Part shown: piece after piece, positions 42,330 through 51,355 of the stretch | Layout of the letters: the number at the start of each line of letters is the position of its first letter | Numbering within the stretch: position 1 is the first letter of the stretch | NCBI RefSeq assembly: GCF_000430525.1 | Contig: NZ_KE387157.1 | Coordinates: forward strand, 30,185-94,184 | From: Prevotella corporis DSM 18810 = JCM 8529 | GTDB lineage: Bacteria > Bacteroidota > Bacteroidia > Bacteroidales > Bacteroidaceae | Length of the DNA stretch: 64,000 nucleotides | Reading direction: 5' to 3' | Translations under genes and position numbers: made by a program | Notes under the pieces: model-generated | The model's input: only the letters and a program-made list of their open reading frames with translations | Database searches by the model: none | What the model was told of the DNA's origin: nothing

Positions 42330-43037
42330 TCACTCCTTGATATTCGCCACATTCGGCTCCAATCCGTTGAGATAGCGCCATGCATGCAGATATTTGTTCA
42401 GTCGGCTGAGGTCGTTTTCCTTCAGATCGGTCAAGCGGGTGAGGGTCATATTGTCCTCCAAGTCGGCTATTTTCACCTCATGCGCCGTGGCATTCCGTTC
42501 GCATCGTCTGATGAACTCGGCATAAGTTTCACCCTTTTTGCGTGTCAATGCAACCACGGCCTCTACCGTTTCAGCTGAGAAACCGAGTCGGCGCAGTTCT
42601 TCCTCGGTGGTATCAGTGTCCTCAAGAACATCGTGGAGCAGGGCAGCCATCTTCTTTTCGCACACGCATCGTGCCGAAACGCGTACGGGATGGAAATAAT
42701 AGTCCATGCCAGCCTTGTCTTTCTGTCCGTAGTGCTTGTGCATCAGTAGGTTGAGTGCCTTGAGATAAAGCTCGTGGTTCTCACCTTCCCAATTGTCCAT
42801 AAAGCGGCATTCGGGCACGAATGTCAGGCGCAAGCCCTCCAATCGCGCAACGGTGGCTGGTTCGTTCCAACCCCAGTGGGTCATGCAATCGGCCATCCCA
42901 AGCAGCTGTTTCTCAATGGTTTCGATGTAGTTCTTGCCACATGCGAAGTCAATCACGTCGGCCAGCTCGTCGCACTGTGTGCGATAAACCCCGTTATCCT
43001 CGTCGTAGAGCAGACGAAAAGTATAATCTCTGTTCAT
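42330..43037 (-). CDS. HD-domain protein, small alarmone hydrolase-like
   Basis: A 235-aa cytoplasmic protein. Residues ~1-85 are unassigned; residues ~90-200 form an HD domain with YYFHPVRVS, the key motif ALLHDVLEDTDTTEEEL and KIADLEDNMTLTRL, which together match the (p)ppGpp hydrolase half of RSH enzymes and MESH1-type hydrolases. It keeps the HD and ED residues that the RSH gene at 1-1955 has lost. The activity is inferred. It heads an operon with the zinc-ribbon and EamA genes. Confidence 0.8.
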   Translation of the reverse strand: MNRDYTFRLLYDEDNGVYRTQCDELADVIDFACGKNYIETIEKQLLGMADCMTHWGWNEPATVARLEGLRLTFVPECRFMDNWEGENHELYLKALNLLMHKHYGQKDKAGMDYYFHPVRVSARCVCEKKMAALLHDVLEDTDTTEEELRRLGFSAETVEAVVALTRKKGETYAEFIRRCERNATAHEVKIADLEDNMTLTRLTDLKENDLSRLNKYLHAWRYLNGLEPNVANIKE

Positions 43038-43070
43038 AGTCTCTTTGCGGTTTGTTTCCGAATACCACTA

Positions 43071-43078
43071 CAAAATTA
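43071..43078 (-). promoter_or_regulatory. -7 box for the HD-domain operon
   Basis: TAATTTTG on the minus strand, ~35 bp upstream of the start codon. Confidence 0.6.
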
Positions 43079-43259
43079 CTCATTTTGTCATGAAAGGACA
43101 ATAATATGTCAGATTTTCTTCTTCTTTTATTTCCTTCATGGTGGATAGTGGCTGCCCTTGCGTTTTTTTTGAGTGGTCAAAAATATTGACAAAAATCCAT
43201 TTTTCTCACCTCGTCTGCAACGGTTTGTCTCGCAGTGTGTTAGCGTGTCACTGGCGATA

Positions 43260-43354
43260 GGTCAGGAATTGTCGTGCAAAACCTGACCTATTGACGTGCA
43301 AAACCTGACCTATTGTCGGTTGAAAGCTGACCTTTCACCTTGCGATTGGTGAGC
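43260..43354. repeat. 22-bp periodic array D (5 units)
   Basis: GGTCAGG, CCTGACC, CCTGACC, GCTGACC and GGTGAGC begin at 43260, 43282, 43304, 43326 and 43348, exactly 22 bp apart, alternating in orientation. Three units share GTGCAAAA or a close variant before the core. It is ~180 bp upstream of the HD-operon -7 box. The gap 43079-43419 holds no gene. Confidence 0.82.
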
Positions 43355-43419
43355 AATGGCAGTGCGATGCTGAAAATATTTTACAATCATCTGGTTGTCA
43401 TCCCAATGGATGGCTCGAC

Positions 43420-44496
43420 CTATTTTTTCATTTTTGCCTTGCGTGCGTACTCGAAAAGCGACCTTGGCAAGTGGCAGTAGCCCGTCGGATTCTTGTCGAG
43501 ATAGTCCTGATGATATTCCTCGGCTCTGTAGAAGTTTTTCAGCGGTAGCAGTTCCACTTCGAGAGGAACGGAGTGTTTTCGCTCCTCCTTGTCGAATACC
43601 TTGCGGATGATGTCCTTGTCGGCCTTGTCGGTGAAGTAAACGCCGGTGCGGTACTGTGTTCCGTGGTCGTTTCCCTGTCGGTTGAGACTCGTTGGGTCGA
43701 TGGAGTCGAAGTAAAGGCCGATGAGGAACTCAAGGCTGACTACCGACGGGTCGTAAACGATGTGCACGGCCTCGGCAAAGCCCGTGCGGTCGGTGCAGAC
43801 TTCCTCGTAGGTGGGATTCTTGGTCGTGCCGTTGGCATAGCCCACCTCTGTGGAGACGACTCCCTCTATCTGCTTGATGTAGTGTTCGGTACCCCAGAAG
43901 CAGCCGCCGGCAACATATATTTCCTTCTCTTGCCGTAGGAGTTTCATGTATTTTCCGTATCCTTCCTTTTCCATATCCTCGATTGGTATGAACTTCAGCG
44001 ATGCGCTGTTGATGCAATAGCGCAGCCCTCCCTTGTCCTTCGGGCCATCGTTGAAAACGTGTCCCAAGTGGGCATTGCCCGTCTTGCTTCTGACTTCGGT
44101 GCGCTGCATGCCGTGCGAATTGTCGGCATGCTTGTCGATGAGGTCATCGCTGATGGGTTTCGTGAATGCGGGCCACCCGCATCCGGAGTCGTATTTGTCG
44201 GTCGATAGGAACAGTGGCTCGCCCGTTGTCACATCGACGTAGATGCCCTTTCTGAACTCATCGTCGTACTCGTTGGTAAAAGGCCGTTCGGTGGCAGCGT
44301 GTTGGGTCACCTCGTACTGTTCGGGAGTGAGCCTTGCACGTAGCGTTGCGTCGTCGGGCCTTGTGAATTTAGTCTTTTCTTCCATGTTTTGTCCTTTCGT
44401 TTTCGGGTTGGTTGTTGATGCACGCTGCTGACTGCAAGCAGCAAGCAAAAAGGCCATCACGAGGAGTGACAGGCTTAGGATGATAGTTTTCCCCAT
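43420..44496 (-). CDS. msrBA: Lipoprotein methionine sulfoxide reductase, MsrB-MsrA fusion
   Basis: A 358-aa repair enzyme for oxidised methionine. It has a lipoprotein signal ([15 protein letters not shown]), an MsrB domain (residues ~50-175; CGWPAF and the catalytic Cys in RYCINSASL) and an MsrA domain (~190-350; catalytic GGCFWG, then [10 protein letters not shown]). The MsrB part lacks the four zinc cysteines. The order MsrB-MsrA is the reverse of the common MsrA-MsrB fusion. A GTG start at 44535 is possible but would lengthen the signal's n-region. It lies 86 bp after trxB, which would feed its reduction chain. Confidence 0.93.
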   Translation of the reverse strand: MGKTIILSLSLLVMAFLLAACSQQRASTTNPKTKGQNMEEKTKFTRPDDATLRARLTPEQYEVTQHAATERPFTNEYDDEFRKGIYVDVTTGEPLFLSTDKYDSGCGWPAFTKPISDDLIDKHADNSHGMQRTEVRSKTGNAHLGHVFNDGPKDKGGLRYCINSASLKFIPIEDMEKEGYGKYMKLLRQEKEIYVAGGCFWGTEHYIKQIEGVVSTEVGYANGTTKNPTYEEVCTDRTGFAEAVHIVYDPSVVSLEFLIGLYFDSIDPTSLNRQGNDHGTQYRTGVYFTDKADKDIIRKVFDKEERKHSVPLEVELLPLKNFYRAEEYHQDYLDKNPTGYCHLPRSLFEYARKAKMKK

Positions 44497-44582
44497 CTCC
44501 AACGTGATACTGTTGTTCGCTGTTGGTTTTCTCACAGGCTGATGGTTATGATAGTAAACTGATTGGGGATGCTTTCTGACGG

Positions 44583-45524
44583 TTATTTCTCGCCCTTATC
44601 CTGAAGGAATCGCTCTGCCTCGATGGCGGCCATTGCGCCAGTGCCAGCGGCTACCACACCTTGGCGGTAGATTGGGTCGGCAACGTCGCCGGCTGCATAG
44701 ACTCCTTCGATGTTGGTGGCTGTCGAGCGAGGCTTGGTAATGATGAATCCCTGCTGGTCGAGTTCGAGTTGTCCTTTGAATAGCTCAGTGTTCGGTGTGT
44801 GACCGATGGCGAGGAAGAAACCGTCGATGGCGATGTCGTAGTTCTCCTCGTTCTGTTCGCCCTTGTTCCTTACCAAATGAGCGCCCTCAACACCCTGTTC
44901 GCCGAAGAGACCGACTGTGTTGGTGTTGAAGAGAATCTCTATGTTCTCCTGTTCCATGACGCGCTTCTGCATGATTTCGGCAGCACGGAGGAACGGTTTG
45001 CGTACAATCATATACACTTTCTTGGCCAGTCCCGACAGGTACATGGCCTCCTCGCAGGCTGTGTCGCCACCGCCGACGACGGCCACCGTGCGCTTGCGGT
45101 AGAAGAAACCGTCGCATGTGGCGCATGCACTGACACCCTGTCCGCGGTATTTCTCCTCGTCGGGAAGTCCAAGGTACTTGGCACTTGCTCCCGTTGCTAT
45201 GATTACGGTGCTGGCCTCAATGACGTTGCCTCGCTCATCCTCGCAAATGAACGGGCGCTTGCTGAGGTCGGCCTTGACGATAGCTCCGTCGCGCACGTCG
45301 GCGCCTACGTTGACGGCCTGCTGGTTCATCTCCATCATGAGCTGGTTGGCGTCGATGCCGTCCTTGAAACCGGGGAAGTTTTCAATGATAGTCGTAGTTG
45401 TCAACTGTCCACCGGGCTGGATGCCACGGTAGAGTACTGGCTGCAAGTTAGATCGGCTTGCATATATGGCAGCTGTATAGCCCGCCGGGCCGCTGCCGAT
45501 GATGAGTGTTTTTACCTTTTCCAT
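44583..45524 (-). CDS. trxB: Thioredoxin reductase
   Basis: A 313-aa flavoprotein that reduces thioredoxin with NADPH. It has the FAD motif [17 protein letters not shown] near residue 9, the redox-active CATCDG near 135, and the NADPH motif [15 protein letters not shown]. Standard length. Genes before and after it on this strand are a deoxynucleoside kinase (56 bp) and msrBA (86 bp), so it may serve both ribonucleotide reduction and repair; that link is inference. Confidence 0.97.
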   Translation of the reverse strand: MEKVKTLIIGSGPAGYTAAIYASRSNLQPVLYRGIQPGGQLTTTTIIENFPGFKDGIDANQLMMEMNQQAVNVGADVRDGAIVKADLSKRPFICEDERGNVIEASTVIIATGASAKYLGLPDEEKYRGQGVSACATCDGFFYRKRTVAVVGGGDTACEEAMYLSGLAKKVYMIVRKPFLRAAEIMQKRVMEQENIEILFNTNTVGLFGEQGVEGAHLVRNKGEQNEENYDIAIDGFFLAIGHTPNTELFKGQLELDQQGFIITKPRSTATNIEGVYAAGDVADPIYRQGVVAAGTGAMAAIEAERFLQDKGEK

Positions 45525-45580
45525 ATAGTTGTTATTGCAAAAATTGTTATGTAATTTCGTCGGTGGCTCACCGTCGGTGT

Positions 45581-46201
45581 CTATTTTATGGGGAATAGGC
45601 CGAAGAGACGGTCGTCGATCATGTCTGTAACCTTCTGAAAGTCTTGCGAATTGTTAGCAAAGTCGATGTTGTCGCCATCGACAATCATCAGGTGTCCGTC
45701 GTAGGACTTGATCCATTCCTCATATCTCTCGTTGAGACCCCGGAGGTAGTCGATGCGCATGGTTTGCTCATACTCGCGTCCGCGCATCTGTATGTGGTCG
45801 ATGAGGTGGGGAACGCTGCACCTTATGTAGATGAGCAGGTCGGGGAGCTTGACGAGGCTGAGCATGAGGTCGAACAAATGGGTGTAGTTGTCGAAGTCAC
45901 GGTCGCTCATGAGTCCCATATCGTGCAGATTGGGGGCAAATATCCTTGCGTCCTCGAATATCGTACGGTCTTGGATGACGGTGTCGGCCGATCGCGATAT
46001 CTCCACTACGTCGCGGAATCGCTTGTTGAGGAAGTAGATTTGCAGGTTGAATGCCCAGCGGTTCATATCCTCATAGTAGTCAGCCAGATAGGGGTTGTTA
46101 TCGACGGGCTCGAAATGTGCCTTCCATCCGTATCTTTTTGCGAGCATGGTGGTGAGTGTTGTTTTTCCAGCTCCTATGTTTCCAGCTATTGCTATATGCA
46201 T
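45581..46201 (-). CDS. Deoxynucleoside kinase, copy 1
   Basis: A 206-aa deoxynucleoside salvage kinase. The P-loop is AGNIGAGKTTL near residue 5, the DRS-like motif reads QDRTIFEDARIF near 76, and the lid region is RGREYEQTMRIDYL. A longer reading from 46327 overlaps the upstream paralogue, so the ATG at 46199-46201 was chosen. It lies 34 bp downstream of a paralogue. Substrate (dA/dG or dC) unknown; the motif is DRT instead of the paralogue's DRS. Confidence 0.9.
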   Translation of the reverse strand: MHIAIAGNIGAGKTTLTTMLAKRYGWKAHFEPVDNNPYLADYYEDMNRWAFNLQIYFLNKRFRDVVEISRSADTVIQDRTIFEDARIFAPNLHDMGLMSDRDFDNYTHLFDLMLSLVKLPDLLIYIRCSVPHLIDHIQMRGREYEQTMRIDYLRGLNERYEEWIKSYDGHLMIVDGDNIDFANNSQDFQKVTDMIDDRLFGLFPIK

Positions 46202-46235
46202 ATTCGTTATTGTTTTACTTGTTTTTGAAACGTTA

Positions 46236-46850
46236 TTAGAATAGTCCGAAGAGCACACGGTCGATCTTGTCGGTGATGAAACCAAAGTCCTTGGGCTCAT
46301 GTTCGTAATCAAGCTCGTCAACATCAATGGTCAGCACACGTCCTTTATACTGGCAGTTGATGAAATCCTCGTAGCGCTTGTTGATGTTCTCAAGGTAATC
46401 GAGTGGCATTTTCTGCTCATAGTCGCGTCCTCGCTTCTCTATGTTGGCTACAAGGTGACTCACCGGTGCCCGTAGATAAATCATCAGGTCGGGATAGCGC
46501 ACGATGTCGGTCATGTCCTCGAAGAGTTCCATGTAGGTTTGGTAGTCGCGCTCGTCGAGATTGCCCATGGCGTAGTTGCTGGCGGTGAACACATAGACGC
46601 CTTCGTAGATGGAACGGTCTTGGATGATGTCGTCTTTGCTTTCGCTTATTTCAATTAGGTCCTTGAAACGCTCCTTGAGGAAAAATACCTCCATGGGGAA
46701 CGACCAGCGCTTGATGTCCTTGTAATAGTCGTCGAGATACGGATTGAAGTCCACCGACTCAAACCTTGGCTTCCAGCCGTAACGCTTGGAGAGCATTTTG
46801 GTGAGCGTTGTCTTTCCGCTTCCTATGTTTCCTGCTATTGCGATGTGCAT
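46236..46850 (-). CDS. Deoxynucleoside kinase, copy 2
   Basis: A 204-aa kinase closely related to its downstream neighbour. P-loop AGNIGSGKTTL, motif QDRSIYEGVYVF, lid KRGRDYEQKMPLDYLE. The pair matches heterodimeric deoxyadenosine/deoxyguanosine kinase arrangements known from Lactobacillus, so a two-subunit enzyme is possible. Upstream 46851-47033 has no recognisable promoter. Confidence 0.9.
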   Translation of the reverse strand: MHIAIAGNIGSGKTTLTKMLSKRYGWKPRFESVDFNPYLDDYYKDIKRWSFPMEVFFLKERFKDLIEISESKDDIIQDRSIYEGVYVFTASNYAMGNLDERDYQTYMELFEDMTDIVRYPDLMIYLRAPVSHLVANIEKRGRDYEQKMPLDYLENINKRYEDFINCQYKGRVLTIDVDELDYEHEPKDFGFITDKIDRVLFGLF

Positions 46851-47033
46851 TGTCGTATTGTATGGCCACGTCCCGCCACATGGAACGGTGTGAACAACCG
46901 TCGGGTGGGTGAGCGGTGGCCGCTTTGTTGTGTGATTACTATTGTTGTTGTGGTCTGTCGTAGCTCGTTGTCAGCTGGCGGAGGGGAGGATGATGCCTCG
47001 GCTTGCCGCATGACGTGAGGCAGACACTGCTTG

Positions 47034-48500
47034 TCAGTGGATTCTTGGTTTGCCGATACAACCGTTGGGCATCTGTATCTTCAGCATGCTGCAGACGGTC
47101 GCTGCGATGTCGTTGACGGTCGTTTCGATGGACGATTCGCCGGGGTTGACATGCCAACCATACATGATCCATGGCAGATGGGTGTCGTAGGGGTAAGGCT
47201 GGCCGTGCTGAGTGCCAGTGTATGACGGTGAGTCCTTGGCTCCGAAGAATTGCGGACGGGTCACTACGCCTATTGCTCCCGACCGATTGCGGAAATAACC
47301 GTTCTGCATGCGTACCTTAAAGAAGTCGGGCATGGTCTGCGTTGCCACTTTCTCCTCATCGAACACATAGAGGTATTGAGGGTCGGACTTGAGGAAATCG
47401 ATGGCCTCATCAATCACTTCCTGCTTCTCTACTCCGGCTTGCATAATCATTTTGTCGTTGAAGTAGAACTGGTAGTTGTCCTCTCCGAAGACAGGGGCTA
47501 TGCCGAACTTCGACTGTAGATGGGCATTGAGCTCCCGAACGGCTTTGTTGTACTCGAAAGCACCTGCAGGGATGCGGTGACTCTTCAGGTAATTGTAGTT
47601 GTGGGCAGCCCCGTGGTCGGCTGTGAGGAAGAGAAGGTAGTTTCCTTTCCCTACTTTCGCATCGAGGGTGTTGAGGAAATGGGCCAAATCCTTGTCGAGT
47701 TGCATATAGACGTCGTGGTTTTCAGCTCCCCTCGTTCCGTATTTGTGTCCGATAGCATCGGTCGATGAGACGCTGACGGTGAGCATGTCGGTGGCATCGC
47801 CTTGTCCGAGTTTCTCGTTCTCTAAAGCTGCCTCGGCCATTCGGAAGGTCATCGTGACGCCAAGGTTGGAGGTCTTGATGTTGAAATTAGCTGCTGTGTG
47901 GTTCTTCTTGTTGAACTCCTGTACCCAAGAGGGCAGCTCTTTCATGTAGTAGGTTGAGGTGATGAAATGCCCTGCTGAGGTATCCCACCAATAAGCCGCA
48001 TCTGCCGAGTGACCAGCGGGAAGGATGGAGGCACGGTCCTTAAGGGATATGCCGATGACCTTTGAGCAGAAATTGGACGCTAACTTAAGCTGGTCGCCAA
48101 TAGTGGTGGTCAGCATGCGCCGTGGGCTCATCTTTCCTTCCTTACTGGTTGAGCCGACGGTCATAACGGTTGAGTCATCGCAGCAATAGACAAACTTGTT
48201 GTTATCTGAAAAATAGTTGCCCGCAATGCCGTGGATTGCCGGTATTGAACCAGAAAATATGGATGAATGGCCCACTGCCGTTATGGTGGGGGCGTAGTTG
48301 ATGTGGGTATTCTCGAAAGAGAACCCGTCGGCAAGAAGTCGTTTCAGACCATCGCTGCCGAACTCGTCATTATACAAATAGAGATAGTCCCAGCGCATTT
48401 GATCGACAACGAGGCCAACGATGAGCTTCGGACGTGAAACTTGTGCCTGTGAGACAATGGCCAAAGCCAGCAGCACGATGATTGTGGATAATTTTTTCAT
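47034..48500 (-). CDS. PafA-like secreted alkaline phosphatase
   Basis: A 488-aa protein of the alkaline phosphatase superfamily. It has a signal peptide (MKKLSTIIVLLALAIVSQAQ), metal ligands in VVDQMRWDYL, the nucleophile Thr in NYAPTITAVGHSSIFSG, FLTADHGAAHN, and a C-terminal THLPWIMYGW-type histidine site. A Thr nucleophile is typical of PafA, the calcium-dependent phosphomonoesterase of Bacteroidetes. It probably acts in the periplasm or at the surface. A longer frame starts at 48569 upstream of the -7 box, so it is rejected. Confidence 0.9.
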   Translation of the reverse strand: MKKLSTIIVLLALAIVSQAQVSRPKLIVGLVVDQMRWDYLYLYNDEFGSDGLKRLLADGFSFENTHINYAPTITAVGHSSIFSGSIPAIHGIAGNYFSDNNKFVYCCDDSTVMTVGSTSKEGKMSPRRMLTTTIGDQLKLASNFCSKVIGISLKDRASILPAGHSADAAYWWDTSAGHFITSTYYMKELPSWVQEFNKKNHTAANFNIKTSNLGVTMTFRMAEAALENEKLGQGDATDMLTVSVSSTDAIGHKYGTRGAENHDVYMQLDKDLAHFLNTLDAKVGKGNYLLFLTADHGAAHNYNYLKSHRIPAGAFEYNKAVRELNAHLQSKFGIAPVFGEDNYQFYFNDKMIMQAGVEKQEVIDEAIDFLKSDPQYLYVFDEEKVATQTMPDFFKVRMQNGYFRNRSGAIGVVTRPQFFGAKDSPSYTGTQHGQPYPYDTHLPWIMYGWHVNPGESSIETTVNDIAATVCSMLKIQMPNGCIGKPRIH

Positions 48501-48558
48501 CTTAGTGATATGATTACTTTGATTATTGAAAACTGATTGAAATTCGTTTGACCTGCCA

Positions 48559-48566
48559 CAAAGGTA
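48559..48566 (-). promoter_or_regulatory. -7 box for the PafA-like gene
   Basis: TACCTTTG on the minus strand, ~60 bp upstream of the start codon. Confidence 0.55.
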
Positions 48567-48606
48567 CAACTTTATTATGGAATAGATAGCAACGGGGACA
48601 GTTAAA

Positions 48607-48861
48607 TCATTTTTTTCGCCTCACTTCCCGCACCATCGCCAGCCGCTCCTCGTAGATGGGTTTCCATTTGTCGATCATGACCTGTAGGTTCTGACTTTGC
48701 TGTTGGAGTGTCAGATACTCTTCGGACGATTCGTCGCCAGCCCGTGAGAGTTCGAGCATCCGTGAGAGGAAGAGCTGTTGCTGACTGGCGGCACGCTGTA
48801 GCTGGTCGCCGAGCTTCTCAAGATTGTCGAGAAAGTCGATAGCTTTGTCGATATGGTCCAT
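48607..48861 (-). CDS. 84-aa coiled-coil protein
   Basis: A small, soluble, Gln/Leu-rich protein (MDHIDKAIDFLDNLEKLGDQL, then SEEYLTLQQQSQNLQVMI) that is predicted to be almost entirely helical. It lies 46 bp downstream of tamA on the same strand, so it is probably transcribed with tamB-tamA. The family is not recognised. Confidence 0.7.
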   Translation of the reverse strand: MDHIDKAIDFLDNLEKLGDQLQRAASQQQLFLSRMLELSRAGDESSEEYLTLQQQSQNLQVMIDKWKPIYEERLAMVREVRRKK

Positions 48862-48907
48862 TTTTTGTTAGTGCGTTGGGATGTTGATGATGAGTTGATA
48901 GCGGGGG

Positions 48908-51355
48908 TTAGAACGGCAGACCAATGGCCAGATGCAATGTCTGGGCATCCTTGAAATGGTCGATATTGTAGAATCCGCTCCGTCTTGTATCGTAAGGAAC
49001 ATGCAGACCGATGCCCCAATCGACACGAATCATGAAGAAACCGAGATCGTAGCGTAGGCCGACACCTGTGCCGAGGGCTATCTGTCGGAAGAAACTGTTG
49101 AACTTAAACTCTGATTCGGGACGCCCTTCGTCGGCCTTCATCGTCCAAACGTTGCCCGCATCGAGGAATATCGCTCCGTAGAGGTTGCCCAAAATATGAG
49201 GACGGTATTCGAGGTTGGCCTGCAACTTTATCTCGCCAGTTTGCTCAACGAATGACCGCATCCGAGAGGTGGAACGATATTTCCCCGGTCCTATTTCACG
49301 GGCATTGAAGGCACGGATGCTGTTGGCACCACCAACAAAGAACTGTTCAGTGTAGGGCGCCACGCTGCTGTTGCCGTATGCCCACACCACACCTGCATTG
49401 ATGCGGGCCGCCACAGAACTCTTTTTGGGCAGCGACCACAGTTTGGTGAAGTTGGTCTCCACCTTTAGGAACTGGGCAAAGGGATTTTTGAACATCGTCT
49501 TTTGCTTCTCGTTCCATTTCTGCCCGAAGATGGCGTAGCCGCCGGCGAGGATGTTCGATGCCTCGCTGACCGTTGTCCACCAGTTGATGGGGTTGGCGTA
49601 GTTTAATGGACTTTGATAGGTGTATTGGAAACTTGCCTTGGGGATGAATTGGTCGGCCATCGACACTTCGAGGTAAGGCATACTATCGACGAGCGACAAG
49701 AAACGGTCGGTCACACTGTGCATGTACTCATACGAAAGGGACAGCGGTTTGAACACGAAAGAATGACGCTCGTTGGGTCGCCAGCTGTAAACAATCTCGC
49801 TGGAAACGACGTGCCGCTTGAAGTATTTGGAGCGGTTGATGACATTGGCTGATGCGCTAATGGTGGTCATTGGGGTCTCAAAGTACTGTCGGCGTGGCTT
49901 GGGGGCAGGAGGGGTCTCGCCACGGGCAATGGCCGCTGCCAGTTTCTTGCGCCTTCGCTCACGTCTTATGCGTGGGGGAGTCTGGAACGGGTTGAGGATG
50001 CGAGGGAACTGAAGGCTCGCCTCGGCACCATATTCGTAATCGTTGATGCCCGAATGCTCCTCGTCGTCACTACGACGGGTCACCCATTCGTAGGCACCGT
50101 GAAGGCGGACGTTCAGCAATTCAGCACCGCGGAATGCATTGCGCTTGGTCACACCGACAATCAGCTCCGGTCCGTACTTGCCGCTTGTCTTGCCACGGCC
50201 GTATGCTTCGACATAGAAATCATAGGGTTTGTCGAACAAACAGTCGATATCGAGGTCGAGAATGCTGCACGTGTCGCTGTCGTCGTGGGGTGTAAAGTTG
50301 AAATTGGTTGAGGTGAAAAGTCCGGTGGCATTGAGTTTCTCCTGACTTTCCTGATGTTTCTCAAGACTGTACAGGTCTCCCTTGCGCAGAAGCAAATCGT
50401 TGGAGATGACACGGCTGCGCAATGGGGTGCGTTTGCCGTTGTAGTTGATGGTGTAACGTCGCGACTTGCGCTGATTGGCCAGCTCTTCCATGAATCGTTT
50501 CTGAAAGTTGATGGTGATATTGCCGATGCGCCACTTGCGGATGGAGCGCTCTCCCACGGAATCGGCCATCTGTAGGCGCATGATGGCTTTGCCATGAACA
50601 ACCGTTGTGTCGGCCAAGTAACTGGCGTTGTTGTTCTGATAGTAATAGTAGCCGTTGTCACGGAAAAGGGTAGTGATGCGTTGGCGTTCCTGTTCGAGAG
50701 TAGCCACGTCGAATGGGTCACCATTGTGGATGACTGCGTTCACGCTATCGGCATGGATGAGACTGTCGGCTTCAGTCGGGAAGTTGGTGTATTGCAGACT
50801 GTCGATGGTCCACAGGCGCCCCATGTTGACGAAATACTGGATTTTCATCTTCTTCGGATTGGGCTGCGGTATGAGTTCGTGGCGTATTTTGCCATCGAAG
50901 TAGCCACGTTTGTAGAGCAAATTTTCGCCGACGGTGGCATGCAGATCTGGATTGACATAGCTCATGAGCACGGGCTTTGAGCCAAAGACGCGTACCATCC
51001 ATCGACTGAAAGCTGAAGTGTCGGGGGAAAAGGCGTTCCATATCCACAAACCGACAGGGAAAGGTGAGCGAAGCGACGGACTTCCGAAAAGAGCGGCATT
51101 GGGTTTGGTGGCCAACACTACGTTCAATTCTTCCTGAACGGAGGTGAAATGCTCATTACGGTCGTAGTTTTCGTATTTCGTTCCCTTCATACCGGTATAG
51201 AGTTGTTCGCCTTCGGGTATGGCGCTGGTTGTGCTGCAAGAGGCAAGCCAAGAGCATGCGAGGCATAACGCAATTCCAATGATGAGGAAATTGCGGACAT
51301 GGCTCAGTGCCGGCTGCTGGTTACTGACTTCTTTCTGCTGATTACTTCTTCTCAT
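48908..51355 (-). CDS. TamA-like outer-membrane assembly protein (Omp85 family)
   Basis: An 815-aa outer-membrane protein. It has a lipobox-like LACSWLASC near residue 38, POTRA-like repeats at ~60-400 (for example LLYKRGYFDGKIRHEL and RDNGYYYYQNNN), and a C-terminal 16-stranded barrel with the lid signature GGANSIRAFNAREIGPG and the terminal strand ending LHLAIGLPF. It would insert barrel proteins or pass lipids with TamB. Its start overlaps the tamB stop (ATGA), which indicates translational coupling. Confidence 0.9.
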   Translation of the reverse strand: MRRSNQQKEVSNQQPALSHVRNFLIIGIALCLACSWLASCSTTSAIPEGEQLYTGMKGTKYENYDRNEHFTSVQEELNVVLATKPNAALFGSPSLRSPFPVGLWIWNAFSPDTSAFSRWMVRVFGSKPVLMSYVNPDLHATVGENLLYKRGYFDGKIRHELIPQPNPKKMKIQYFVNMGRLWTIDSLQYTNFPTEADSLIHADSVNAVIHNGDPFDVATLEQERQRITTLFRDNGYYYYQNNNASYLADTTVVHGKAIMRLQMADSVGERSIRKWRIGNITINFQKRFMEELANQRKSRRYTINYNGKRTPLRSRVISNDLLLRKGDLYSLEKHQESQEKLNATGLFTSTNFNFTPHDDSDTCSILDLDIDCLFDKPYDFYVEAYGRGKTSGKYGPELIVGVTKRNAFRGAELLNVRLHGAYEWVTRRSDDEEHSGINDYEYGAEASLQFPRILNPFQTPPRIRRERRRKKLAAAIARGETPPAPKPRRQYFETPMTTISASANVINRSKYFKRHVVSSEIVYSWRPNERHSFVFKPLSLSYEYMHSVTDRFLSLVDSMPYLEVSMADQFIPKASFQYTYQSPLNYANPINWWTTVSEASNILAGGYAIFGQKWNEKQKTMFKNPFAQFLKVETNFTKLWSLPKKSSVAARINAGVVWAYGNSSVAPYTEQFFVGGANSIRAFNAREIGPGKYRSTSRMRSFVEQTGEIKLQANLEYRPHILGNLYGAIFLDAGNVWTMKADEGRPESEFKFNSFFRQIALGTGVGLRYDLGFFMIRVDWGIGLHVPYDTRRSGFYNIDHFKDAQTLHLAIGLPF

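Noticed and set aside
43260-43354. Array D as a CRISPR array
   Set aside because: The period is only 22 bp, repeats are 7-bp degenerate cores that flip orientation, there are no 25-40 bp unique spacers, and no cas genes are present.
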